Part shown: positions 51,106-61,012 of the stretch, piece after piece | Position numbering within the stretch: position 1 is the stretch's first letter | Layout of the letters: each line of letters begins with the position of its first letter | Assembly (NCBI GenBank): GCA_031285345.1 | Contig: JAITWI010000055.1 | Coordinates: 1-64,000 of the forward strand | Length of the DNA: 64,000 bases | Direction of reading: 5' to 3' | Source: Alistipes sp. | Lineage (GTDB): Bacteria > Bacteroidota > Bacteroidia > Bacteroidales > Rikenellaceae | The notes under the pieces: model-generated | Seen by the model: the letters and a program-made list of their open reading frames with translations, nothing else | Database searches by the model: none | Told to the model about the DNA's origin: nothing | Program-made: the position numbers and the translations under genes

Positions 51106-53091
51106 ATGGCTACCAATGAAATTTCTGTTCCCGAGGAACGAATCGACTCCGTTGTCGATGATGTAAAAGAGACTGCACAACAGCAGACCCCCTCCGAGGC
51201 GAGGGTCGACGACCTGCCTGTCGCCCAGAGCGATGCCGCCGAACCCGCCGCCCACAGCGAGGCGGTCGACTTCTCCGACGAGGAGGCCGCGCTCGCCGCC
51301 GACGCTTCGGATCTCGATCTGGGCGAAGAGGAGGACGAAGGCGAAGATGGCGACTCTTCGAAAGAGATCGCCTCGCGCAGCGAGCTCGACTTGGGCTCCA
51401 AAACCAAAGCCGAACTGGTCGAACTGCTCGCCCGGTCGCTCGAAGAGAAGCCCGTTCAGACCCTGCGCGGCGAGGTGGAGGCCATCAAGGTGGCTTTCTA
51501 CAAGTTGCACCGCAACGAGAGCGAGGCGGCGCGCAAACAGTTCGCCGAGGCTGGCGGAGATCCCGAAGCGTTCGAGGCTCCGGCCGACGTCGCCGAGGCT
51601 CGCCTCAAAGACCTTGTGGGCGAATACCGCCGCAAAAGGGACGCCTTTTTGGCCACGATAGAGGAGGACCGGGAGGCCAACCTCAAGACCAAGCTCGCCA
51701 TAATCGAGGAGCTCAAGGCTCTGGTCGGCGGCAGCGAAACGGTGGGGCAAACGTTCAACGCCTTCCGCGAACTTCAACAGCGGTGGCGCGACGCCGGCCC
51801 GGTGCCCGTGGCCAATGTCAAAGACCTGTGGGAGACCTACAACCACCATGTAGAGAATTTTTACAGTTATATCAAGATAAACAAGGAGCTGCGCGACCTC
51901 GACCTGCGCAAGAACTACGAAGTCAAGCTGCTGCTGTGCGAAGAGGCCGAGGCTCTGCTGCTGGAGCCGTCGATCATAGTGGCGTTCCACAAGCTCCAGA
52001 AGCTGCACGACCAGTGGAGGGAGACGGGTCCCGTGGCCGCCGAGTTCAAGGAGAGCGTGTGGGAGCGTTTCCGCGAAGCGTCGGGACGCATCAACCGTCA
52101 GCACCAGACCCACTTCGACGAGATAAAGGAGGAGCAAAAGAAGAACCTCGACCTCAAGACCGAACTGTGCGAACAGGTGGAGGCGCTGTCGAAAGAGCCC
52201 CTCACCAGCCGCAAGGAGTGGAATAAGGCGTCGGACAGGCTGCTCGAAATCCAAAAGGTGTGGAAGACCATCGGTTTCGCCCCCAGAAAGAACAATACCC
52301 GGGTGTACGAACGTTTCCGCACCGCGAGCGACGCCTTTTTCGCCGCCAAAAGGGAGTACTACAACGGTCTGAAGGGCGAGATGGACCACAACCTGGAGCT
52401 CAAGAACGAGATATGCCTCGCTGCCGAAGCGCTCGCCGCGAGCGACGACTGGCGCAAGACGAGCGACGAACTCATCGCCCTGCAAAAGAGGTGGAAAGAG
52501 ATCGGCCCCGTGCCCAGACGCCACTCCGACGCCGTGTGGAAACGTTTCAGAGCCGCCTGCGACGCCTTCTTCGAGCGCAAAAACAACCACTTCTCGGGCG
52601 TGGAGGGGGGCTACAAAGAGAACCTCGAACGCAAGCGCGCCCTTTTGGCCGCCGCCGAAGCGAAAGGCTTCGAGGGGATAACCTTCGACGACATAAAGGA
52701 GTTTCAGCGCCAATGGAGCGAGATAGGCTACGTGCCCATCAAACAGAAAGAGTCTGTCGCAAAGCAGTATAAAGAGTTGGTCGACAAGATGTTCACCACC
52801 CTGAGAGGCGGCGAGCAACAGCGTTCGATGGAGCGGTTCCGCAACCGCGTGAGCGACCTCAAGACGGGCGGCGACAAACGGCTCCGTTCCGAGCGCGAAA
52901 GGCTGTTCAACAAGGTCAAGCAGTTGGAGGGCGACATCGCCACGCTGGAGAACAACATCGGATTTTTCGGCCGCTCGAAGAACGCCGAGGCCATGATCGC
53001 CGGCGTGCGCGAGAAAATCGCCCGTACCCGCGGCGAAATGGCCGAGATAATCGAAAAAATAAAACTCATCGACGCCGAAGAGCAGCAATAA
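51106..53091 (+). CDS. DUF349 domain protein, repeat-rich, function unknown
   Basis: 661 residues. The first 110 or so are disordered and acidic (LDLGEEEDEGEDGDSSKE). Then come about five copies of the DUF349 helical repeat, each with a W(R/K)xxGPV-type centre: QQRWRDAGPVPVANVKDLWE, HDQWRETGPVAAEFKESVWE, VWKTIGFAPRKNNTRVYERF, KRWKEIGPVPRRHSDAVWKR, RQWSEIGYVPIKQKESVAKQ. A basic coiled-coil-like region closes the protein (LFNKVKQLEGDIATLENN). DUF349 proteins are widespread in Bacteroidetes; their role is not settled. The gene is divergent from the regulator-pta-ackA operon and 86 bp before pyrG. Confidence 0.92.
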   Translation: MATNEISVPEERIDSVVDDVKETAQQQTPSEARVDDLPVAQSDAAEPAAHSEAVDFSDEEAALAADASDLDLGEEEDEGEDGDSSKEIASRSELDLGSKTKAELVELLARSLEEKPVQTLRGEVEAIKVAFYKLHRNESEAARKQFAEAGGDPEAFEAPADVAEARLKDLVGEYRRKRDAFLATIEEDREANLKTKLAIIEELKALVGGSETVGQTFNAFRELQQRWRDAGPVPVANVKDLWETYNHHVENFYSYIKINKELRDLDLRKNYEVKLLLCEEAEALLLEPSIIVAFHKLQKLHDQWRETGPVAAEFKESVWERFREASGRINRQHQTHFDEIKEEQKKNLDLKTELCEQVEALSKEPLTSRKEWNKASDRLLEIQKVWKTIGFAPRKNNTRVYERFRTASDAFFAAKREYYNGLKGEMDHNLELKNEICLAAEALAASDDWRKTSDELIALQKRWKEIGPVPRRHSDAVWKRFRAACDAFFERKNNHFSGVEGGYKENLERKRALLAAAEAKGFEGITFDDIKEFQRQWSEIGYVPIKQKESVAKQYKELVDKMFTTLRGGEQQRSMERFRNRVSDLKTGGDKRLRSERERLFNKVKQLEGDIATLENNIGFFGRSKNAEAMIAGVREKIARTRGEMAEIIEKIKLIDAEEQQ

Positions 53092-53149
53092 AGAACCGGC
53101 AAACAGGCGCGGCGGGCGATCGAACGGCGACAAGCGCGGCAAACGATAG

Positions 53150-54769
<1,620 letters not shown>

Positions 54770-54792
54770 TTTTACCCTCTATACTTTGATAA

Positions 54793-56739
54793 ATGAATAA
54801 ACAGACAATAACGGGCCTTGTGATAATCGGGGCGATCCTTTTCGGATTCTCGTGGTATCAGAACAGCCAACAGAAAAAATTCGACGAACAAAAGCGCATC
54901 GAGGACTCCATAGCTTTGGCGAACGCTCCGGAGCCGCTTCCGCCCGTTGCGGATACGACGGCGCTTGTGGGCGGCGGCGCGGCAACCGCGACCGAAGTTG
55001 CGGACGGCGCGGACGGTGTGGGTTACCATTTGGGCGAAACCCTCGGCGCGGCGCGCGTAGGCGAGCCTCAAACGTTCTCGGTGGAGAACGACGTGGCGAC
55101 ATTCGAGTTTTCTACCCTCGGCGGCGCGATCTCCGACGTGGTGCTGAAAGACTACAAACAGTATGGCGGCGGCGATCTGCACCTGTGGGAACCGGGTTCG
55201 CAGAGGTTCGACGTGTCGCTGTTCCTGCGCCGTGAATTCCGCAACGCGCAGATCAACACCCGCGACTTCAACTTCGAACCGCTGATGGCCTCGGGCTCCG
55301 AATGGGCGGAGGGTGAAGAGTCGAAAGAGGTGACGATGCGCCTGCCGGTCGATTCTCTCGCTTCGATAGAGTTCGTCTACACCATTCCGCGGGCGGATTA
55401 CATGATCGACCTCGACGTGCGCTTCGTCAATATGGAGGGCCGGCTGTCGAACCAGTCGAGTTTCGACGTGGACTGGGCGAACACCGGGCTGCAAAACGAA
55501 AAGGGATTCAGCAACGAGAACACCTACTCCACCATCTCTTATCACTATCCCGACGTGGCCTCGATAGAGACTTTGGGGCAGGCGCGCGCGGGGCAGACCA
55601 AAGAGGAGTCCGAACCCAACAAGGTGCAGTGGGTGGCCTTCAAGGGGCAGTTCTTCTCGTCGATCCTCATCGCCGACGAGGCGTTTCAGGGCGCCGACAT
55701 GAACTACGCGACCCACGCCGAGGGAAGTGGCAAAATCAAGGATTTCCACGCGCGGATGAGCGTGCCGATGTCGGGCGACCGAACAGACTACGGATTCCGA
55801 ATGTATCTGGGGCCCAACAAGTTCTCGACGCTCAAGGAGTACGGCATCGCGATGGAGCGCCTGGTGCCGCTGGGCGGGTCGATCATCGGATGGATAAGCC
55901 GCCTGATTGTGATTCCGCTGTTCGACTGGCTGGGGGCGCAGGGGCTGGCGATGTGGCTTATCATTCTGATCATGACCTTCGTGATCAAGACGCTGATTTT
56001 TCCGCTGACCTTCTCGTCGTACAAGTCGTCGGCCAAAATGAGGGTAATCAAGCCCGAGGTGGACGAGATAAACGCCAAGTTCCCCGACCGCGAGGACGCG
56101 ATGAAAAAGCAGCAGGCCACGATGGAGCTCTACCGCCGTGCGGGCATCAATCCGCTGTTGGGTTGCATCCCGATGCTGATTCAGTTCCCTATCATCATAG
56201 CTATGTTCCGGTTCTTCCCCGCGGCGATCGAGCTGCGCGGCGAAAGCCTCTGGTGGGCGGAGGACTTGTCGAGCTACGACAGCGTGCTCGACCTGGGCTT
56301 CAACATTCCGTTCTACGGCGACCACGTTTCGCTGTTCGCGCTGTTGATGGCGGTGTCGACGTTCTTCTACTCGTGGCTCAACTTCAAGCAACAGGCCGCA
56401 CAGCCCCAGATGGCGGGCATGAAGTTCATGATGCTCTACGCAATGCCGGTGATGATGCTGTTCTTTTTGAACAACTACGCGGCGGGGCTCTGTTTCTACT
56501 ACCTGCTGTCGAACCTGTTCACCATTGCGCAGATCTACGGCGTGCGAATGTTTATCAACGAGGACAAACTGCGTGCGAAAATGCTCTCAACGCCCACCAA
56601 GCCCAAAAAGAAGAGCGGCTTTATGGCCCGGTTGGAGGAGGCGCAAAAGGCGCAACTAAGGCAGGCGAAGTCTGCCGGTCCCGCCGACCGGAGCCCACAG
56701 GTCGGCCGTAAGCCGGCGCGGAAAAGCGGAGGGAGGTAA
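54793..56739 (+). CDS. yidC: Membrane protein insertase YidC
   Basis: 648 residues. The N-terminal signal-anchor helix (GLVIIGAILFGFSWYQN) precedes a large periplasmic domain (about 75-365) with the beta-supersandwich pattern (FSVENDVATFEFSTLGGAISDV). The conserved 60K_IMP core has the helices at about 375-405 (LVPLGGSIIGWISRLIVIPL), 440-470, and the NPLLGCIPMLIQFPIIIAMF segment near 455, with NYAAGLCFYYLLSNLF near the end. It inserts inner-membrane proteins with or without SecYEG. The last about 45 residues are a basic tail (KSGFMARLEEAQKAQLRQAK). The 3' end of the gene shares a repeat with an intergenic cassette at 31328-31353. Confidence 0.97.
   Translation: MNKQTITGLVIIGAILFGFSWYQNSQQKKFDEQKRIEDSIALANAPEPLPPVADTTALVGGGAATATEVADGADGVGYHLGETLGAARVGEPQTFSVENDVATFEFSTLGGAISDVVLKDYKQYGGGDLHLWEPGSQRFDVSLFLRREFRNAQINTRDFNFEPLMASGSEWAEGEESKEVTMRLPVDSLASIEFVYTIPRADYMIDLDVRFVNMEGRLSNQSSFDVDWANTGLQNEKGFSNENTYSTISYHYPDVASIETLGQARAGQTKEESEPNKVQWVAFKGQFFSSILIADEAFQGADMNYATHAEGSGKIKDFHARMSVPMSGDRTDYGFRMYLGPNKFSTLKEYGIAMERLVPLGGSIIGWISRLIVIPLFDWLGAQGLAMWLIILIMTFVIKTLIFPLTFSSYKSSAKMRVIKPEVDEINAKFPDREDAMKKQQATMELYRRAGINPLLGCIPMLIQFPIIIAMFRFFPAAIELRGESLWWAEDLSSYDSVLDLGFNIPFYGDHVSLFALLMAVSTFFYSWLNFKQQAAQPQMAGMKFMMLYAMPVMMLFFLNNYAAGLCFYYLLSNLFTIAQIYGVRMFINEDKLRAKMLSTPTKPKKKSGFMARLEEAQKAQLRQAKSAGPADRSPQVGRKPARKSGGR
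56714..56739 (+). repeat. Repeat shared with the 31073-31423 cassette
   Basis: 26 bases (56714-56739) match 31328-31353 at 24 positions; the common core is GAAAAGCGGAGGGA. Here the repeat ends in the yidC stop codon TAA, so it encodes the end of the YidC tail. Confidence 0.6.
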
Positions 56740-56782
56740 GCTTGCTCAGGCGCGCGCTCAATGGCAGGGGCAAGGCAAGAAG

Positions 56783-56824
56783 AAAAGAAGAGAGCCTCGA
56801 AACGTTTCGAGGCTCTCTTCTTTT
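56783..56824. terminator. Bidirectional intrinsic terminator
   Basis: A perfect 20-bp inverted repeat (56783-56802 with 56805-56824) with A4 at the start and T4 at the end and a very small loop. It separates convergent yidC and rsmA. Confidence 0.9.
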
Positions 56825-56836
56825 ATCCCGCCGCTT

Positions 56837-58006
56837 TCAAGACTTCGGCATCCGCTCTGCAACCCAGTTAGTGAGCTCGACGAATTGCGCGACGGACAGT
56901 TTCTCGGCACGATCAGTGAAAAGCGGATGTTCCGCCCCGCCGAAATCGCCGAACACCGCCCCGAGCGAGTTGCGAAGCATTTTGCGCCGCTGGCCGAACG
57001 ACGCCTTCACCACCTTTACGAACAGAGCTTCGTCGCAACCAAGATTGGTCGTGGAGTTTCGTCTCAACCTTATTACCGCGCTTTTGACCTTTGGCGGCGG
57101 CGAAAACACCCCTTCCGACACGGTGAACAGATACTCTATGTCGTACCACGCCTGCAACAGCACGCTCAGTATGCCGTAGGTGCGGCTGCCGGGAGGTTCG
57201 GCGATCCTCTGCGCCACCTCTCGCTGCACCATCCCAACCACCTCGGGCACGAGGTCGCGGTTTTCCAGCACCTTGAAAAAAATCTGACTCGAAATGTTGT
57301 ACGGGAAGTTGCCGACGATTCTCACGCCGTCTGAAAACTTTTCGCGGGGAAACGCGCCGCGCAAATCGAACTTCAGAAAGTCGCCCTCTATCAGGCGGCC
57401 TGTGCCGGTCATGCCAATCGCGCCGGTTGTTGTCGATACGTCGCCGCACGCGGATATATCTCCAGCGCCCTGAACCGAACCCGTCGCCAATTCCGACACT
57501 TGATCGGTGGCGAAACCCGCTACCGCCACGGAATCGGGCTCGGGTGCACCCGCGGAACCCGTCGCAAATCCGGGAAAATGTTCGCGCATGTAGGCGATGC
57601 TTTCGCGGTCGATCTCGATGCCCCACAGCGTTATGTCGTCGCGCTCCAGCAGAAATTGAGTCAAAACGCCCATGCCGCCGCCGATCTCCAGCACCGCAAC
57701 CTTGCCCGACCTCGGCGCAATCTCCGGCACGGCAACCTTCGCTTCGCCCGAACCATAGCCTAAGCCACCGCTCGACCCTGCACCCTCGCCCGCCACGGTC
57801 TCCGAAACGCCATGCGACACCACTGCCACGCCACCGCCCGACCCCGACGCGATACGTGACCCGGACACCGCCTCGACGATGCGGCGCGCGACGCCCAGGT
57901 CGGTCAGAAAGTGCTGACCCAACGACTTTTTGGCCCGGACTCCCGCGTCGCGCTTCTCTCCGGAGGCGGGCCTCCTTTTTTCGCGAAGATCAGTGCCCCT
58001 GCTCAC
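56837..58006 (-). CDS. rsmA: 16S rRNA dimethyladenosine transferase RsmA (KsgA) with two low-complexity insertions
   Basis: 389 residues, about 110 more than a typical RsmA. Family motifs are all present: AKKSLGQHFLTD (near 26), SAM-binding LEIGGGMGVLTQFLL (near 106), WGIEID, EGDFLKFD, the catalytic NFPYNISS (near 233), and the C-terminal LRNSLGAVFGDF. It dimethylates two adjacent adenines of the 3' end of 16S rRNA in ribosome maturation. Two Gly/Ser/Ala-rich insertions interrupt it: about residues 48-100 (GSGGGVAVVSHGVSETV), between the first helix and the SAM motif, and about 147-203 (TGSAGAPEPDSVAVAGFATD), between strands 2 and 3. Both are in frame and leave the motifs whole. The start overlaps recQ by 17 bp. 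Confidence 0.94.
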   Translation of the reverse strand: MSRGTDLREKRRPASGEKRDAGVRAKKSLGQHFLTDLGVARRIVEAVSGSRIASGSGGGVAVVSHGVSETVAGEGAGSSGGLGYGSGEAKVAVPEIAPRSGKVAVLEIGGGMGVLTQFLLERDDITLWGIEIDRESIAYMREHFPGFATGSAGAPEPDSVAVAGFATDQVSELATGSVQGAGDISACGDVSTTTGAIGMTGTGRLIEGDFLKFDLRGAFPREKFSDGVRIVGNFPYNISSQIFFKVLENRDLVPEVVGMVQREVAQRIAEPPGSRTYGILSVLLQAWYDIEYLFTVSEGVFSPPPKVKSAVIRLRRNSTTNLGCDEALFVKVVKASFGQRRKMLRNSLGAVFGDFGGAEHPLFTDRAEKLSVAQFVELTNWVAERMPKS

Positions 58007-60185
58007 AGATAAATCTTATTCTGACGAGGCGAATCTCCTCCTCGGTGAAATCGCCGCCCAACTCCCTCATTGCCTCGTCCACGGAGTCGCTCTGGGCGTC
58101 CTCCTTGAAGTATAGGTATATCTCCTCGGCCTTGTCCTCGTCCATCACCTCGTCGATGTAGTAGCTGATGTTGAGACGGGTACCCGAGTTGACTATGGTC
58201 TCGATCTCGGTCAGCAGCTCCTCGAAGTCGAGGTCTTTGGCGCGCGCGATGTCGGCGAAGTCCATCTTGCGGTCGATGCACTGAATGATGTAGACCTTGT
58301 TGGCGCTGCGGTTGGCGACGCTCTTGACTATCATGTCCTGCGGACGGACGATCTCCTTTTCGGTAACGTAACGCGAGATGAGATCCACGAACGGCTGACC
58401 GAATTTTTTCGCCTTGCCGGCGCCCACGCCGCTGATCGACTGCATCTCCTCGATGGTGACGGGGTAGTGCACCGACATATCCTCCAGCGACGGATCCTGA
58501 AACACCACGAACGGAGGCAGCCCCTGCTGTTTGGCCACCTTCTTTCTCAGATCCTTCAGCATCGAGAACAGCTCCTCGTCGGCCGCGCCGCCGCCTTTAC
58601 CGCCCGCGACCGGCATGTCGTCCGCCTCGCCCTCGTCTTTGTACTCGTGGTCGAGGGTGACCGTCACCGGGAACGGCTTTTCGAGGTAGGCCCGGCCCTT
58701 GTCGTTGATGCAGAGCAGACCGTAGTTCTCGATATTCTTGTCGATTAGATCCAGTATCAGTCCCTGACGGATCACCGCCCCCCAGTAGCGTTCGTTGTGG
58801 TCGGAGCCCATCCCGAACTGCTCGATCTTGTGGTGGCGGTAGCTCTTTACCAGGGTGGTGCCTTTGCCCGTAAGTACGTTTTCGAGGTAGTCGATCTTGA
58901 ACTTGTCGCCGATGGCCTGCAACGTCTCCAGGGCGAGCTCCATATCTTCGGTCGCGTCGACCTTGGATCGCGGGTTGAGGCAGTTGTCGCACGCGCCGCA
59001 GTCGTCCAGCGGATAGGTCTCGCCGAAGTAGTGGAGCAGCGTCTTGCGCCTGCATACCGAAGACTCGGCATAGGCCACGGTCTCCATGAGCAGCAACTTG
59101 CCTATCTCCTGTTCGGCGATGGGCTTGCCCTGCATGAACTTCTCCAGTTTCTGAATGTCCTTGTAGCTGTAAAACGTCACGCACTGCCCCTCGCCGCCGT
59201 CTCTGCCGGCACGACCCGTCTCCTGATAATATCCTTCGAGGCTCTTGGGGATGTCGTAGTGAATGACGTAGCGCACGTCGGGCTTGTCGATCCCCATCCC
59301 GAAGGCGATGGTGGCCACTATAACGTCGACCGTCTCGTTAAGGAAATCGTCCTGATTGCGGGCGCGCGTCGCCGCATCCAGCCCCGCGTGATAGGGGTGC
59401 GCCTTGATGCCGTTGGCCACGAGGAGTTCGGTGAGCTCCTCCACCTTTTTGCGGCTCAGGCAGTAGATTATGCCGCTCTTGCCCTCGCGCCCCTTTATGT
59501 ATTTGATTATCTCGCGACTCTCGTCCACCTTGGGTCGTATCTCGTAGTAAAGATTCGGGCGGTTGAACGAACTCTTGTACACCGCCGCGTCGGACATACC
59601 CAGGTTTTTTTGGATATCCATCTGCACCTTTGGCGTCGCGGTGGCGGTGAGGGCGATGATCGGCGCGGTGCCTATGTCGTTGATGATGGGGCGAATGCGA
59701 CGGTACTCGGGGCGGAAGTCATGCCCCCACTCCGAGATGCAGTGCGCCTCGTCGATGGCGAAGAACGAGATTTTGATCTTGCGCAGAAACGCCACGTTGT
59801 CCTCCTTGGTGAGCGACTCGGGGGCGAAATACAACAGTTTGGTCTTGCCCGCCAACACGTCGTCGCGAACCTGCTGGATGGCTCCTTTGTTGAGTGACGA
59901 GTTGAGAAAATGGGCCACCCCGTCGGTCTCGGAGAAGGCTCTCATCGAGTCGACCTGGTTTTTCATCAGCGCGATAAGGGGCGAGATGACTATGGCCACC
60001 CCCTCCATCATCAGAGCCGGCAGCTGGTAGCACAGCGACTTGCCGCCGCCGGTGGGCATGAGCACAAAAGTGTCGTTGCCCGCAAGCACGTTGCGGATGA
60101 CGTCGAGCTGGTTGCCCTTGAACGAGGTGAAGCCGAAGTACTCCTTCAGCCTGTCGTAGATAAGTGTATCGGTTTGTGGACTCAC
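57990..60185 (-). CDS. recQ: ATP-dependent DNA helicase RecQ
   Basis: 731 residues. Helicase motif I VLMPTGGGKSLCYQ (near 41), motif II AIDEAHCISEWGHDFRPEY (near 143), motif V/VI IAFGMGIDKPDVRYVIHYD and QETGRAGRDG. The zinc-binding subdomain (CRRKTLLHYFGET then CGACDNC, near 385), a winged-helix region, and a C-terminal HRDC domain (LRKKVAKQQGLPPFVVF) near 540-610 are all present. It unwinds recombination and fork intermediates. The C-terminus extends about 100 residues past HRDC with an acidic helix-rich piece, as in Bacteroidetes RecQ. rsmA starts before its end on the same strand. Confidence 0.97.
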   Translation of the reverse strand: MSPQTDTLIYDRLKEYFGFTSFKGNQLDVIRNVLAGNDTFVLMPTGGGKSLCYQLPALMMEGVAIVISPLIALMKNQVDSMRAFSETDGVAHFLNSSLNKGAIQQVRDDVLAGKTKLLYFAPESLTKEDNVAFLRKIKISFFAIDEAHCISEWGHDFRPEYRRIRPIINDIGTAPIIALTATATPKVQMDIQKNLGMSDAAVYKSSFNRPNLYYEIRPKVDESREIIKYIKGREGKSGIIYCLSRKKVEELTELLVANGIKAHPYHAGLDAATRARNQDDFLNETVDVIVATIAFGMGIDKPDVRYVIHYDIPKSLEGYYQETGRAGRDGGEGQCVTFYSYKDIQKLEKFMQGKPIAEQEIGKLLLMETVAYAESSVCRRKTLLHYFGETYPLDDCGACDNCLNPRSKVDATEDMELALETLQAIGDKFKIDYLENVLTGKGTTLVKSYRHHKIEQFGMGSDHNERYWGAVIRQGLILDLIDKNIENYGLLCINDKGRAYLEKPFPVTVTLDHEYKDEGEADDMPVAGGKGGGAADEELFSMLKDLRKKVAKQQGLPPFVVFQDPSLEDMSVHYPVTIEEMQSISGVGAGKAKKFGQPFVDLISRYVTEKEIVRPQDMIVKSVANRSANKVYIIQCIDRKMDFADIARAKDLDFEELLTEIETIVNSGTRLNISYYIDEVMDEDKAEEIYLYFKEDAQSDSVDEAMRELGGDFTEEEIRLVRIRFICEQGH

Positions 60186-60248
60186 GCGTTAATACTTCGT
60201 ATGGACAGTTTTTAGAGAATAAAGATAGATATATTTTCTTAAATAACG

Positions 60249-60256
60249 TATCTTTG
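60249..60256 (+). promoter_or_regulatory. Candidate -7 box for lptB-aroA-aroC
   Basis: TATCTTTG, an exact TAnnTTTG match, 18 bp before the lptB ATG at 60275. The -33 element is not clear. Confidence 0.5.
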
Positions 60257-60274
60257 TGAAAATAATTTTGCTAA

Positions 60275-61012
60275 ATGAGATTATACACCTCCGATTTGGT
60301 GAAGCAGTACAAGGCGCGCACCGTTGTCGACCAAGTTTCGATAGATGTCCGGCAGGGCGAGATTGTGGGTCTGTTGGGTCCCAACGGCGCCGGCAAAACC
60401 ACCACCTTCTATATGATCGTGGGGCTCATCAAGCCCAATCAGGGGCAGATATTTCTCGAAAACGACCAGGGCACATCGACCGACATAACCAAGTTGCCGG
60501 TCTATCGCCGCGCCCAAATGGGGGTTGGCTATCTGGCTCAGGAGGCGTCGGTGTTTCGCCGCCTCAGCGTCGAGGACAACATCCGCGCCGTGTTGGAGAT
60601 GACCGACTTCTCGCGCGCCTACCAGCGAGAGCGGCTGGAGACCCTCATTTCGGAGTTCGGCCTGGCCAAGGTGCGCAAGAGCGCCGGGATCCAACTCTCG
60701 GGGGGGGAACGCCGCCGTTGCGAGATAGCGCGGGCGGTGGCCATAAATCCGGCGTTCATCCTGCTCGACGAACCATTCGCGGGGGTCGACCCCATCGCCG
60801 TGGAGGATATTCAAAGTATCGTCCGTTCGCTTAAGGAGCGCGGCATAGGGGTGATAATCACCGACCACAACGTTCACGAAACCCTCTCGATCACCGACCG
60901 GACCTACCTGCTGTTCGAGGGCAAGATTCTAAAGGCCGGCACCGCCGAAGAGTTGGCCGCCGACGAACGGGTTCGCGAGGTCTATCTGGGCAAGGACTTC
61001 ACGTTAAGATAA
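60275..61012 (+). CDS. lptB: LPS export ABC transporter ATP-binding protein
   Basis: 245 residues. Walker [17 protein letters not shown] (near 35), Q-loop region [19 protein letters not shown] (near 88), signature [14 protein letters not shown] (near 140), Walker [14 protein letters not shown] (near 161) and the H-loop [10 protein letters not shown]. The [17 protein letters not shown] phrase is LptB-specific. It powers transfer of lipopolysaccharide from the inner membrane through LptFG. Its stop overlaps the aroA ATG by 1 bp. No lptF/G genes are in the window. Confidence 0.97.
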   Translation: MRLYTSDLVKQYKARTVVDQVSIDVRQGEIVGLLGPNGAGKTTTFYMIVGLIKPNQGQIFLENDQGTSTDITKLPVYRRAQMGVGYLAQEASVFRRLSVEDNIRAVLEMTDFSRAYQRERLETLISEFGLAKVRKSAGIQLSGGERRRCEIARAVAINPAFILLDEPFAGVDPIAVEDIQSIVRSLKERGIGVIITDHNVHETLSITDRTYLLFEGKILKAGTAEELAADERVREVYLGKDFTLR

